DNA from: Endothia cerciana
Lineage: Eukaryota; Ascomycota; Sordariomycetes; Diaporthales; Cryphonectriaceae
DNA length: 64,000 nucleotides
Direction: 5' to 3'
Assembly: GCA_026119935.1 (NCBI GenBank)
Contig: JALRMH010000002.1
Span: forward strand, 1,240,001-1,304,000
The position numbers were made by a program, and so were the translations under genes. The notes under the pieces were generated by a model. It did no database searches and had not been told where the DNA came from. It was given only the letters and a program-made list of their open reading frames with translations. Below, piece by piece: positions 11,886-21,982 of this stretch (its first letter is position 1; every line of letters begins with the position of its first letter).

Positions 11886-13188
11886 ATGGCCCCTCAGGTG
11901 CCTACTCGGGCTCTGGTCGCGACTGTCTCAATTGTTGTTGCCTTTGTTGCTGCTTTCTACACGAACCTGCTTCCTGAGACTATCATGTTCTGGCACACCT
12001 CCAAGGCAGCCCGTCCCCCATCAAATCTAACTTCCTTGGTACAGCCTGCAGGTGGGAATCTGACCATGACGGGTAGGGCGCCGGCTTACTTCTTTAGCCA
12101 TGGAGGGGTATGTATGGTTCTCATCCTTCTTCTTCTTCTTCTTCTTCTTCTTCTTCCTCCTCCCCCGGCTCATGCTGGATTCCTGGCTGACGTGGCCCGC
12201 CAGCCGGATGTGATGTACAACAAGGACCACGAGGTCTACCCAGTCCTCCAGAACATCGGCAGGGAGATCACCCAGAAGGTGAAGCCGAAGGCGGTGGTCG
12301 TCTTCAGCGCCCACTGGCAGGCCAAGCCTGACCTCATCCAGGTCAACAATGCACTGATGACCGACCTCATCTACGAGTCAGTCGCCCGCCCCTGACCCTG
12401 GTCGCTCAAAAGGTGAGGACACGGGGAGGCTGACTGCCCGAACAGCTTCTACGGCTTCCCGGATTACATGTACAAGGCCACCTACCCGAACCAGGGCAAC
12501 CCGCAGCTGGCAGGCCACATCATCGACCTGCTCGCATCCGCCGGCATCAGGGCGCAGGGCGTGAAGCGCGGCCTCGACCACGGGGTCTGGGCCGGCTTCC
12601 ACGTGGCCTTCGACCCCGTCGAGAACCCCCTCGGCGTCCCCCTGGTCCAGGTCTCCCTCTTCCACTCCGAGGACCCGGTCCAGCACTACCGCCTGGGCCA
12701 GGCCGTCGCCAGCCTCCGCGACGAGGGCGTCGTCATCATCGGCGCCGGCATGTCCGTGCACAACCTGCGGGATATGTGGAACACGATGGCGTCCGACAAC
12801 CCGAGCAGGCCGCTGCCGTATGCTGTCACGTTCGACAACGCGCTGAAGGAGGCCGTGGAAGCCCCCGCGGGGGAGAGACAGATGAAGATGGCCGCGGTCT
12901 GCGGCCGCCCGGACGCCAAGCAGGCACACCCGTACGTCTTTTCAGGTTCCCGAGACAAGTCCCAGACCCAGGAAGAGGAAGAGGAAAAACAGCCAGAAAC
13001 CCCCCAGTGCCTGGCCGGACGAGTGCTGACTGCTAGTGCTGTTTAGTTGGATGGACCACCTAATGCCCGTTTACGTGGTTGCTGGGGCAGCTGGCTCAGA
13101 TGTGGGGAAGCAGCTGTGGACGCTGCAGGAGGGTTGCTTCGCCTGGGCTCAGTATCGCTTCGGGGAGGTTCCTGGACAGAGTGATTGA
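11886..13188 (+). CDS. LigB/DODA-type extradiol ring-cleavage dioxygenase
   Basis: A class III extradiol dioxygenase of the LigB / 4,5-DOPA dioxygenase family, which opens catechol-type rings using non-haem iron. Four exons (11886-12107, 12204-12376, 12446-12931, 13047-13188) join in frame to 340 residues. An N-terminal hydrophobic segment (about residues 8-28) is followed by AYFFSHGGP, whose His is an iron ligand. FSAHWQ, DFYGFP, LDHGVWAGF and HPWMDHLMPVYVVAGA are the later conserved blocks of the family, with two further His ligands. The last exon is easily missed: reading through intron 3 replaces the conserved C-terminus with a Glu-rich run. Intron 1 has a (CTT)n pyrimidine tract and no stop. 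The substrate is unknown. The N-terminal hydrophobic stretch suggests membrane anchoring or secretion, which is unusual for the family. Confidence 0.87.
12123..12155 (+). repeat. (CTT)n tract inside intron 1 of the dioxygenase gene
   Basis: About ten CTT units lie in the intron just before the acceptor. They form an extended polypyrimidine tract. Confidence 0.85.
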
Positions 13189-13959
13189 ACGGTTTGCGCT
13201 TTTGGACCACCCGTCTACAATTCGTCGGGTCGCTGTTCAAGACTTGATCGACCCCCTCTTAAAAGCTCACGCAGGCGCCGAATCATCCTACCCATGGCCT
13301 AGCCTATGACCTTTTTGCTTTTCGGCAGCTTCGGACCTTAAATCTCCTTGATATGCGGCAATCTCAAGATGCTGAACTGGCCTCGCCTAACCTCAAAGAC
13401 TCGCTCTGCTCTACGTAGGCGCAGCACTGGGTGGCCGTGAGCACGATAACATGTGCGGCTTAGGCAGTCCAGGATGACCATCACAGACACAACCGGTCCG
13501 AACAAGCCTGCATCCCAACATGCAGGCGCGGGAGGCTGTCATAAGAGCCACATTATTCATCGATTGGTTTGGGTGCTGCACTTCAATAATTTCAGAGCTA
13601 TAAACGGTCCTAAATGACGGGGAAGTCCCGTGGGCGTTCAAGCGTTCACTATTTTGGCATCTCCGGTTTCCTTGTGACTGGAGATCGAAACATTTCTAGG
13701 AACGGGAAGGCTGAGGAGGATCAAAGAATGGCCGGGCGGTCGGAAAGCTCTGGTGAGAACGGGAACGCGATATTACCCAAGAATCATGACTGGGAGGGAG
13801 GAAGCGGAAGTAGCATGGTTGTGGTCACTTCGGCAGATATCGACTCCTGAACACATTGCTGATGGTGCTTCCGATGGTACCGGCCCCCTGCATCTTGCTC
13901 GCTAGGGCTTCCTCAAGTGCCGACTGGGTGACGGAGGCATCTGCAAAACCCGGGGCTGG
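13189..13959. other. Convergent 3' intergenic region
   Basis: A 771-bp gap between the ends of the dioxygenase gene (+) and ATG29 (-). No coding potential that I trust. It should hold both 3' UTRs and terminators. Confidence 0.5.
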
Positions 13960-15523
13960 TCAGCTCTGGGCAGTCCTGGGTCGAAGGGGCGTCATTGACA
14001 GGCAAGGAGGTGACACCGCTGCACGAGGGTGAGGACTTGTCCTACCATCCAGATCACTAAAGCTGCTCCCCATGCTAGGAGTGCCATCACTCCCCTCACG
14101 CGAATATCCTTTCGCCTTCAATTCGACCGTTCGGCGCGGGGAAAGCGGACCGGAGGGCTGTCTCCGATCGCCAGGCGGGCGCTTAGACACGAAGGCGGCA
14201 GAACTGCTGGAGGAATCAGATGTGCCTGACTGGTGTAGGTTGCGCTTCTTCTCTTTCCCTTTCCCCTTGCCCTGGCCGGGGTCGACACCTGTAACGTTCT
14301 GTAGTCGGCGCGCAGCATTAGCAGCAAAGTCACGCGGGTCGCCTCGCAGCGTGGCGCTGGGATCTGTATATTGTGCGCTTCCATCGCTGGCGCTGTCGTG
14401 AGCTGCACCATAGGACCTGGCTCTGAAAGGAAGAAAGGCCGGTTCCGCCTCGTCCTCGTCCATATCGTCGATAAAAGACGACTTGGTGCCGTCCCCGTTG
14501 CTTTGCTGCTGTTGCTGAAAGCGTGGGGGACGACGGATGATTCGAGACTGTGCAGGGCTGGAGGATCCATCGGAGGAGGCAGCGTCCGAACCCGAATCCG
14601 CCGGGCCTGGAGATGTCGGGTCGGCAGGAGGCACTGGTGTTGATGGCCCGACCACGGGCGTCGACGGGCTCATGCCAGGCATAGATGGTAGCCATTGCCT
14701 TCCGGACTGTGTCCGTGGTGAGGACGGCTTTGTGCCGGTCCTCAGCCTCAATGAACCAGCCGCGCCGCCCTGCCCTCCGGGCTGTGCTGCGGTGCCCGAT
14801 GAGGAAGCTCGTGCGGTCTGCGATCGAATGGATGAACCTGCTCCGACTCTTGGGGTGCCTGGCAGACTCCCGTCGTTCCTGGGCACCGGGGTGTCCTTCC
14901 GGATAGATAGTTGCGAAGGCGCTCTTGCGTGGACTGGCAGGCCTTGGCCCGAAGAGGTCCTTGCCATCGCGGTGGCAGGCTCGGAACCGGGTGCGGGCGA
15001 TGGGGCTGCTGAGCTTCTAGCTGCCGCGGTGGCCTTCCTCAGCTGGGCCCGGAGCTGTGAGGTGTGACGTTCTTGAAGATATGTGACCTGTTGGAAGAGG
15101 AAGTCGACAGAGACCCCGAACCTAGCTGCTCTTTGGAGGATGTGAGCCTTATGAGCCCACGGACGAGGGATCAGTGATGGATGCCGTCGGGGAAGATCGA
15201 ATGCTCACAGGTCAGTCCCTATAAGAGCACAATGTCAGCCGGAACACCCAATAAACGAAGGGGGGGGGGGGGTGGATGCTATGTGGGCGTACAATCAATC
15301 TCGGTCTTTGCCACGCCTGAGATGATCTTCCACAAGGTCTCATCTTTTGTACCGTCCCAGTTCACCTGAGACAGAGCCAATCAGTCCATGAGCCCATGAG
15401 AGATGCCTTCATGATGAAGGCCATCATCCTCGACCGGCTGCCACTTACAGGAGGCGGATCCACAAAGTCGCCCCTAGGGAAGGGAAGTCTGATGTACACT
15501 GTATAGACTGGTTCCCCATCCAT
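13960..15523 (-). CDS. ATG29: Autophagy-related protein 29 (Atg29)
   Basis: Atg29 joins Atg17 and Atg31 in the scaffold that organises the phagophore assembly site when autophagy is induced. The N-terminal domain is diagnostic: YTVYIRLPFPRGDFVDPPP, then VNWDGTKDETLW, EIDWTDLAARF and VDFLFQQVTYLQER. I read four exons: 15449-15523, 15293-15365, a 10-nt microexon 15209-15218, and 15130 down to 13960. They total 442 residues and close in frame. Without the microexon the conserved W-T-D-L cannot be encoded and the frame breaks. The C-terminal 370 residues are Ser/Pro-rich and disordered, with SP and TP sites typical of the phosphorylated Atg29 tail, plus a short Gln run (FQQQQQS). Intron 2 contains a 13-base poly-C tract on the coding strand. 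The gene shares a 588-bp divergent promoter region with NUP53. Confidence 0.9.
15209..15218 (-). other. ATG29: 10-nt microexon of ATG29
   Basis: On the minus strand the sequence reads ...ttatag|GGACTGACCT|gtgagc..., a ten-base exon with a good acceptor and donor. It completes the Trp codon begun in exon 2, adds Thr-Asp, and supplies two bases of a Leu codon finished in exon 4. The result restores the Atg29 family segment EIDW-x-x-L-A-x-RF. This is inferred from frame and family conservation. Confidence 0.75.
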
Positions 15524-16111
15524 CCCGGCCAAGTATCCGTATTCAGACAGTAAGCTAGCAAGGGAAATGCACAGGAGCAATCACGAATGCTTCCAGATGA
15601 GAGGTCGAGGTCATGTGTGTTGGTGTGAGGATGGTGGTTGGTATAAGCCAACGAGCTGGGCCAGGTAGGGCAGGGCGGGCAAGTGTCGGTGACCTGTGCA
15701 CCTAAGTTGAGAGTGGTTAGGTAAGTCGGTAGCGGGTACCTTAGGCGGGCGGCTTAGGCGGTTTGACAGCAGCAACCCTCAGGCAGTGGCAGGGGACAGG
15801 GACCAGCTAGCTGCCTTGAAGGTTTCCAGGCAGGGGTGTTGGTTGCAGCAGCGGTTGCTGTGCCAGAGCCAGCAGAAAGAGTGACTACCGACAGGATTTC
15901 AACTGCGTCGTAGCGGACTTCCCATCCACTCAAGAGGCTATCGTCGACCTGCTCCAGCATCACCCTCGCCACTCAACCAAGACGAGCTTTGCTTTTATAC
16001 CTTTGCAAGGAAATTCTGTCTGCTCCCTGGAAACCCTCACCATCCATTCATCCGCTCGAGTCCTGTTGATTCACCTCGACACGTCAGTGCAGCAGCAGCA
16101 GCGGCAGCATC
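15524..16111. promoter_or_regulatory. Divergent ATG29/NUP53 promoter region
   Basis: 588 bp between the start codons of two divergent housekeeping genes. It includes a direct repeat of a TTAGGCGG-like octamer around 15741-15762. Both promoters and 5' UTRs must lie here. No transcription factor site is assigned. Confidence 0.5.
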
Positions 16112-17541
16112 ATGGCTCCCCTGATCCTGCACAATGTTCCTGATGAGGAGCTGTACATTGGCGAGGATGGCGTCCAGAGGCCATATGCCATGATCTACCC
16201 ACAGCATGTCGTCCTCTGCACCTGGCTCGCTGCTGCGCCTCTCCTGATGACTGACCATTCCCCAGACAAGATGGCAACCCGGGCAACGTTCGAAACCGGC
16301 GAGCAGTCCCCGAGACGGGCGCCTTTGGCAAGTCGACGCGCCGCTCGAGATCCAAGACTGCCACCCCCGCGAGGCGCGAAGACCCGACCCTGCAGTCAGC
16401 GCAGAGGGTCTTCGCCGCCTACTTCGACCAGCAGAACGTCCAGACGGAGGAGGCGCCCGACCCATCATCCCCCCAGAAGCAACGCCGCCAGTCTACCGCC
16501 GCCCAGCCGCACCCCGCCGCCCAGCCGGCCGGCAACCTCGCAGAGGATACGCCGCCCGCGTCCGATGCCAACACGGCCGCGCGCAACATCCCGAGCGTGC
16601 CCACCGAGATCATACTGCGCGGCTTCAAGGACATCGACCAGCAGTACGCCGCCATCAACCGGTACGAGCACATCGCGGGGCGCATCTGCGAGGACTACCC
16701 ACGCGACCCACCCTACGAGATCCGCCGGTACAAGTCTGAGCTGCGCGACCCTGCCTTCACCCGCCGGCGCGTCCTGACACCCGAGGAGCGCGCGAAGGTG
16801 AACCGGGCCGACAGCGGTGACCACTGGGTCAAGGTGACGTTCGAGTCCCAGCAGGCCGCGGATGCTGCCATCTACGCCAGCCCGCAGGCCATCCTCGGCC
16901 ACCTCGTCTACGCCGAGTACTACAAGGGCATGGCGCCTACCCGCGACGAGGCCGTGCCCGACGCGACGACCACCGCGCAGGGCGACGAGATACCGGCGGG
17001 GTGGCGGCGGTCGGGCTTCGGGGGCAACAGGACGGCGGCGGAGCTCAGGCAGACCTTTGGCGAGGGCGGCCTCCCCGAGCAGGTGATAGCCAGCGACGCG
17101 ACAGAGCTCTCGCCGTCGCACTCGCACACCAGCAGCCGGACGGTGGAGAGCGGTACCCTCGGCACCGGCACGTCCTCCAGCTCGACCTCGACCGTGACCG
17201 GCGCGCAACATGCCCAGAACAGCAGCGCCCTCGCGTCCACAGCAGCCTCCGGCGCAGACCAGGGCGCGTACTGTAGGGTCATACCGTCGGCGCGGAAGGC
17301 GGTGCTGCTGCCGGCCGAGCAGGCCCTGCTGCCGCAGCCGTCGTTCTCGTCGCGCGTGCTGGGCCAGATCCCCTTCCTCAAGTGGTTCAGCGGGTCCATG
17401 ATCGGGAGCGAGGTGCCGCGGACAGCGGAGGGCGAGTTCGACTGGGTGAGCGCCAGCCTGTACTGGAAGCTGATCTGCTGGCTGGACCTGTACTTCCGGC
17501 TGTTCTCGGGCGAGATTTGCAGCGCGGATAAGGAGGACTGA
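16112..17541 (+). CDS. NUP53: Nucleoporin Nup53/Nup35 family
   Basis: A nuclear pore inner-ring component linking Nic96/Nup192-type scaffolds to the pore membrane. The N-terminus MAPLILHNVPDEELYIGEDG is typical of filamentous fungal Nup53. After the intron comes a basic Ser/Thr/Arg segment (STRRSRSKTATPARRED). The MPPN-type RRM begins near residue 142 (PTEIILRGF) and ends around residue 235 (LVYAEYYKG). A C-terminal amphipathic helix (SLYWKLICWLDLYFRLF) is the known membrane-binding element of the family. The two exons 16112-16203 and 16266-17541 give 455 residues. The only junction that joins the conserved N-terminus to the rest in frame uses a GC donor (gcatgt at 16204) with a CAG acceptor, giving IYPQQDGNPGN. 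An unspliced reading shifts the frame and destroys the protein. Confidence 0.9.
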
Positions 17542-17955
17542 GGTCGTCACCACCATGACGACGGGAGAGGTGCATGGAAAACCCTGGCTTCGGGAGACGG
17601 AAAAGCCGAAGGGTGTGGGCGGCTCGAGGGCTGAGGTCCCGAGGCGGTGGGTTTGGCATCTGCCACGACACGACACGACACGACGTCCCGCCTGGATGCA
17701 TCACGAGATAGCAAGCAGGCGCTGGACATTTGGCATGGGACGGAGTTCAAAGGTCGACTCAGCAGCCATACCGGAGGGGCACTGGCTTTATTTGCAATGG
17801 CGCTCAAGACGCGGAAAAGGCTCTGTACGGTTTCACCCAGTCCTGTAGAGAGAAGACCAATACAACAAACCCGCCGATGACGGGACGGACAAATAATCCA
17901 TGATTAAAGGGAAACCCAGAACGATGCTCTATAACCGGCCGTGACGCCTAGCTCG

Positions 17956-18011
17956 TGATGAGTGATGACTGATGACTGATGACTGATGGCTGATGGCTGA
18001 TGGCTGATGGC
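17956..18011. repeat. Tandem heptamer TGATGAC/TGATGGC, 8 copies
   Basis: Eight head-to-tail 7-bp units: one TGATGAG, three TGATGAC, then four TGATGGC. The two main variants are sorted into blocks, as expected from slippage duplication. Confidence 0.9.
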
Positions 18012-18029
18012 TGCTGCGTGTATTCGCCC

Positions 18030-18062
18030 TTCCTTTCCTTTCCTTTCCTTTCCTTCCCTTCC
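18030..18062. repeat. (TTTCC)n pentamer tract
   Basis: About five TTTCC units and derivatives, immediately downstream of the IVY1-like stop codon. Confidence 0.85.
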
Positions 18063-18080
18063 TTGGCCGCCACCTGTCTG

Positions 18081-19631
18081 TTATTCGCCGTCGACACCCG
18101 TATCCCACCTCCGTTCCCTCTCATCGGGGTCCGACGCCGCAGTCGACATCCTCTTGCCCTCGTCGTCCCAGGGGTGCTCGTCATCCCCCAGCGAGAGGGC
18201 CAGGTCCCCACGGCCCTCCCCGTCGCGGATCGTCTTGGGGGACAAGGGCCCGTCCTCGTCGCTCTCGCTCGCGTCCTCCTCCTCCTCCTCCTCCTCCTCC
18301 CGACCCCCCTTCTCCAGCTCCTGCTCCCCCCCCTCGCCCCGCCGCGCGCCCAGGGCCTCCTCGGGCAGCACCCTCACCGGCTGGGGCGAGAAGGGCCTCG
18401 TCATCCGCGGGCGGCCCGCGGGGCTGAGGTCGGCGCTGAAGATGCTGGCGGCGTCCTCGAGGCGGTGGTCCCCCCGGCCCCGGCCCCGGCCCCCCCGCTC
18501 GGGGCTCGACGTCACGGCGCCGGCCAGGCTCTGGTAGGGCTCGGAGGTGACGCCGAGGCTGTCGGCGCGCTGGTGGCCGCGCCCGCGGTCCACGGCGCCG
18601 CCCCCGCCGCCGTGGCCCAGCAGCACGCCCGACTCGGACGCCGCGTCGGCGAGGATGCTCTTGGGCGGCAGGATGCTGAACAGCTTGGCGCCCGCGGCCT
18701 CGTCAGCCCCGCCCCCGGCGCCGGCGCCGCCGGCGCCGCCGAAGCCGTCCTCCGCGGCGGCGAAGGGGTCGGTGCCCCTCTCGAGGATGTCGTCGAGGCC
18801 GCCGCCGCTCCAGCCCTTCCGCGCCAGGCTCTCGAAGATGTCGACCTCGGCGCGGACGAGGCTGCAGCTGGCCTCGAGGATCCGGGCGCTGGTGTCCTGG
18901 CTCTCGCGCAGCAGGGTCCGGCTGTGCTCGCCGCGCAGCCCCGTGAGGGCGTCCAGGCGGGCCGTCAGCTCGACGAGGTGGCCCCGGAGGGCGGCGACGT
19001 CGCGGGGGCCCCTCTGGCGGTGCAGGCGGAGGCCCTCCTTCTCGAGGCGGCGGATGTCGGCGCTCCGGCCCCTGACGGCGGCGAGGTAGCGGGCCTCCTC
19101 GTCCTCGACGCCGGCGCGCCACTTGTCGAGCTCGTGCAGGAGGGGCACCTCGAAGGAGCGGTAGACGGTCTCGGAGAGGATCTGCTCGTGGTTCGCGACC
19201 AGGTGGTGCACGCCCGCGGCGGCGAGCAGGCTGTCGGCGGTGCACGACCCGGCGGCGCCGGCGCCGGCACCCGGGCCGGGCCCGAGGGCGAGGCAGTCGG
19301 CGCGGGCCTCCTTGAGGCGGGCGCAGGACTCGAGGGCGGAGCCGAAGGCGGACGCGGCGGAGGACAGGGAGGCGAGGGCGAGGCGGTAGGCCTTTGCGGT
19401 GGTCAGGAGGTCGGCGTAGGCGGACCGCGAGGACGCGAGGTCGGACTTGGTGAGGACGGCGTGTGCCGGCGGCGGCGGCGGCGGCGGGGGCAGCGGGAGG
19501 GTGTAGCTGGACATGCTGTTGAGGCTGCCGGCCGGGGGGACGGCGGCGGTGCTGGCGTAGGAGTAGGTCGGCGAGGAGGGGACCGGTGGGAGCTGCGAGG
19601 GCGTCGGGGACGGCTGTCGCACGCTCGTCAT
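18081..19631 (-). CDS. Ivy1-like I-BAR protein (Ypt7-interacting family)
   Basis: A single-exon 516-residue protein resembling yeast Ivy1, a phospholipid-binding inverted-BAR protein that acts at the vacuole with the Rab GTPase Ypt7 and with TORC1/EGO signalling. The N-terminus is Pro/Ser-rich with a poly-Pro stretch. From about residue 61 comes the family block KSDLASSRSAYADLLTTAKAYR, followed by a long alpha-helical coiled-coil region to about residue 290 (LSSAASAFGSALESCARLKEA; VPLLHELDKW). The last 220 residues are Gly/Arg/Glu-rich and disordered, ending in a Glu run and SDPDERERRWD. The GC content is very high, so long antisense open frames overlap it and are not genes. Orthology to Ivy1 is a family-level call and the function in this fungus is inferred. 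Confidence 0.8.
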   Translation of the reverse strand: MTSVRQPSPTPSQLPPVPSSPTYSYASTAAVPPAGSLNSMSSYTLPLPPPPPPPPAHAVLTKSDLASSRSAYADLLTTAKAYRLALASLSSAASAFGSALESCARLKEARADCLALGPGPGAGAGAAGSCTADSLLAAAGVHHLVANHEQILSETVYRSFEVPLLHELDKWRAGVEDEEARYLAAVRGRSADIRRLEKEGLRLHRQRGPRDVAALRGHLVELTARLDALTGLRGEHSRTLLRESQDTSARILEASCSLVRAEVDIFESLARKGWSGGGLDDILERGTDPFAAAEDGFGGAGGAGAGGGADEAAGAKLFSILPPKSILADAASESGVLLGHGGGGGAVDRGRGHQRADSLGVTSEPYQSLAGAVTSSPERGGRGRGRGDHRLEDAASIFSADLSPAGRPRMTRPFSPQPVRVLPEEALGARRGEGGEQELEKGGREEEEEEEEDASESDEDGPLSPKTIRDGEGRGDLALSLGDDEHPWDDEGKRMSTAASDPDERERRWDTGVDGE

Positions 19632-21133
19632 GGTTGGTCTCCTGGGAGGGCCCGGCGGGGGGAGGGGGGAGGGGGGAGAGGTGGATGCTGGCGGTGGTGG
19701 TGAGGCGGCTCGTCGGAGGTCTTTTTTTGTTTACCTGTCGTCGACGGTAGCAGATGAGGAGGAGGAGGAGGAGGAGGAGGAGCAGCCTTTGGGCCCGGAC
19801 CAGGACGTATTCGCGCCTCGCGTCGTATCAAGTCAGGACCGTGGACGAGCTGCGGGCGCTACAGATAAGGTCGGCGTGGTGTGGAGTAGCCACTCTGTCG
19901 CGGAGGGGGGGGGATGCCTCGAGGGTGGGACTATCTGATAACATCTACTCAGCTCGAACGGAGCGCGACAATGTTTCAAGAGGTGAGTTGCGATGTGGAC
20001 GACGGATCAGAGAGAGGATGTGCAGGCAAGGAGGAGGAGGAGATAGGTGGTAGGGATGAGAGGAGAATAGAAAGAAGGAATTAAAAAAATAAAAAAATAA
20101 AAAAACAGATAAGAAAGAGGCGCAGACGAGTTGTCCTGCTGACCTTGTGATAATCCCAGGTGTTAGTCTTGTCCTGTCCTGTCCTGTATTGCCTTCCAAG
20201 GTTTCTATTTTTGAGTGGGGACCGACCACCCCCCCCCCCCCGTGTTACGTGCTTGCGTGGGCGAAGGGAACAAACAGCCACCAGAACTCGCCCGCCCCGT
20301 CCCATGATTTGACCTCTCTAAAACTGGCCAGGGAAGAAGGAGAGAATAAAAAAAAATTAAAAATAAAAATAAACCTGCGCTAACCGCGATCCATGCGGGA
20401 TGGGCTGAGGGCGGCCCTCCAAGGCGGTCAGCACCCCTCCTCCTCGTCCTCCTCCTCGTCCTCTCCCCATCATCCCGGTGGGTCTCTCTTGGTGCTGGCA
20501 CCTGTGAGATGAGCTGTCCTTTTTTTCTTCTTTTCGTCACCCCTCGGACCAAGATCTGATTCAAGATCGGGAGTTCGTCGTGGTGGGCAGACGACGAGGG
20601 GGGCCCACACGGTATTCTTTGTCGTGCTCGTTGGGTTTCTTTCTCATAGTAATTATGGGATGCGTCGCGGGTAATCAAGCAGTACTGTGGTAGTTGCCAC
20701 TTACTCTTCCACGGAGGAGTGTCACCCCCGGTCAGACATTCAGACTCGCACCCAGACGCCTGGGGAGACACCGTTTTCACCGGGTAGAGGAGGACAGTGA
20801 GGGTTCTCGTAGCATATTCGATATATCTATGTAGTCATGAATATGTAGCAGATATACATACCATGCCCACCCACCACGTATATTCGGTGGTATAGCACAG
20901 CAGCGTGGGGCTCACCGGCCCCGTCCAGCCCCTCCCCTCCTCCAGCAATGATATTATTTATTTGATACAGTACTGATATAAAAATAAAGATAAAAATAAA
21001 AAATAATGAAAATAAGAGGGAAAATGGTATCTCATCTCGTAAATAGAACATCCCGCCATGAACTCCGACCGACTCCTCTCCTCTCCTCCTTTTTTCTTCT
21101 TCTTGCTTCCAGCACCGCCCCCCGCCTCCCGGC
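19632..21133. other. Intergenic region with simple repeats
   Basis: A 1.5-kb region upstream of the IVY1-like gene and downstream of the ferric reductase. It holds a (GAG)n run near 19753-19780, an A-rich (AAAAAAT)n stretch at about 20083-20107, a 13-base C run (20229-20241) and a TCCTG pentamer repeat (about 20168-20188). No gene recognised. Confidence 0.55.
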
Positions 21134-21941
21134 CTAGAGGGCGTAGTTCTCCGCGTGCAGGTAGATCTCCTCCAGCATCGGGTCCCCCCAGATCTCCGCC
21201 TGCAGCCTCGCCACCGTGTTCGCGACGCCCACCCGCATCGCCGGCGGGCCGCACACGAACACCGCCGTCCGCCGGCCCAGGATCCCCCGCCCGTCCGACC
21301 CGCCCGTCGCCCACTCCTTGAGCATGAACCCCAGGTCCGGCCGCCCGTACTCCACGCTCCACCCGCCGTCGATCTGGTGCGGCACCGGGAACGCGAACCG
21401 CATCAGGCTCTTCTGGAATTCGGTCGGCGTCTCCGGGAACCCGAACTCGAACCCGGACGGCGGGCCGAACGTGCTCGTCGGCCGCGCCGCCCGCCCGCCC
21501 TGCCACCCGCCGAGGTTGGTGCGCAGGTGCGCCAGCTCGGGGACGTCCGGCCCGGCGCCCCCCGCGCGCTGTCCCGCATCCGCGGGGGGCTGGGACGGGG
21601 CGGAGTCGCGTTCGCCGTCGCTGTCGGGCTCAGGCTGTGGCTGTGGCTGTTGTTGTTGTTGTTGTTGTTGTTGCTGCTGCTGCTGCTGTTGGGCGGCGAG
21701 GTACTGCGAGGTGCGCTTGTGGCCCGGCGAGTTGGGCGGGGGGTAGTTGAAGTGCGGCGCGTCGGTCTTGGTCTGCAGGGGCGGGAAGTGGAACTCGCGC
21801 TTCTTGCCCTTCTCGGGCGCCGGGGGGGGCTCGGGGAGGGCCTCCTTGCTGGTATCCTCGGCCTCGGGCTGCTCCTCCCCGCGGCCCTCGAGGCGGGACA
21901 GGGCGTCGTCGGTGTAGGACTGTCTGTTCTTGGGCGGGTTG

Positions 21942-21982
<41 letters not shown>

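Larger units (their letters stand above)
17542..18080. other. Convergent 3' region with heptamer and pentamer repeats
   Basis: The gap between the convergent NUP53 and IVY1-like genes. It carries a heptamer array (17956-18011) and a (TTTCC)n tract (about 18030-18062) directly beside the IVY1-like stop codon. No gene. Confidence 0.6.

Noticed and set aside
18000..19703. 567-codon open frame on the plus strand
   Set aside because: Antisense shadow of the very GC-rich IVY1-like gene; low-complexity Gly/Ala/Val/Glu translation with no domain.
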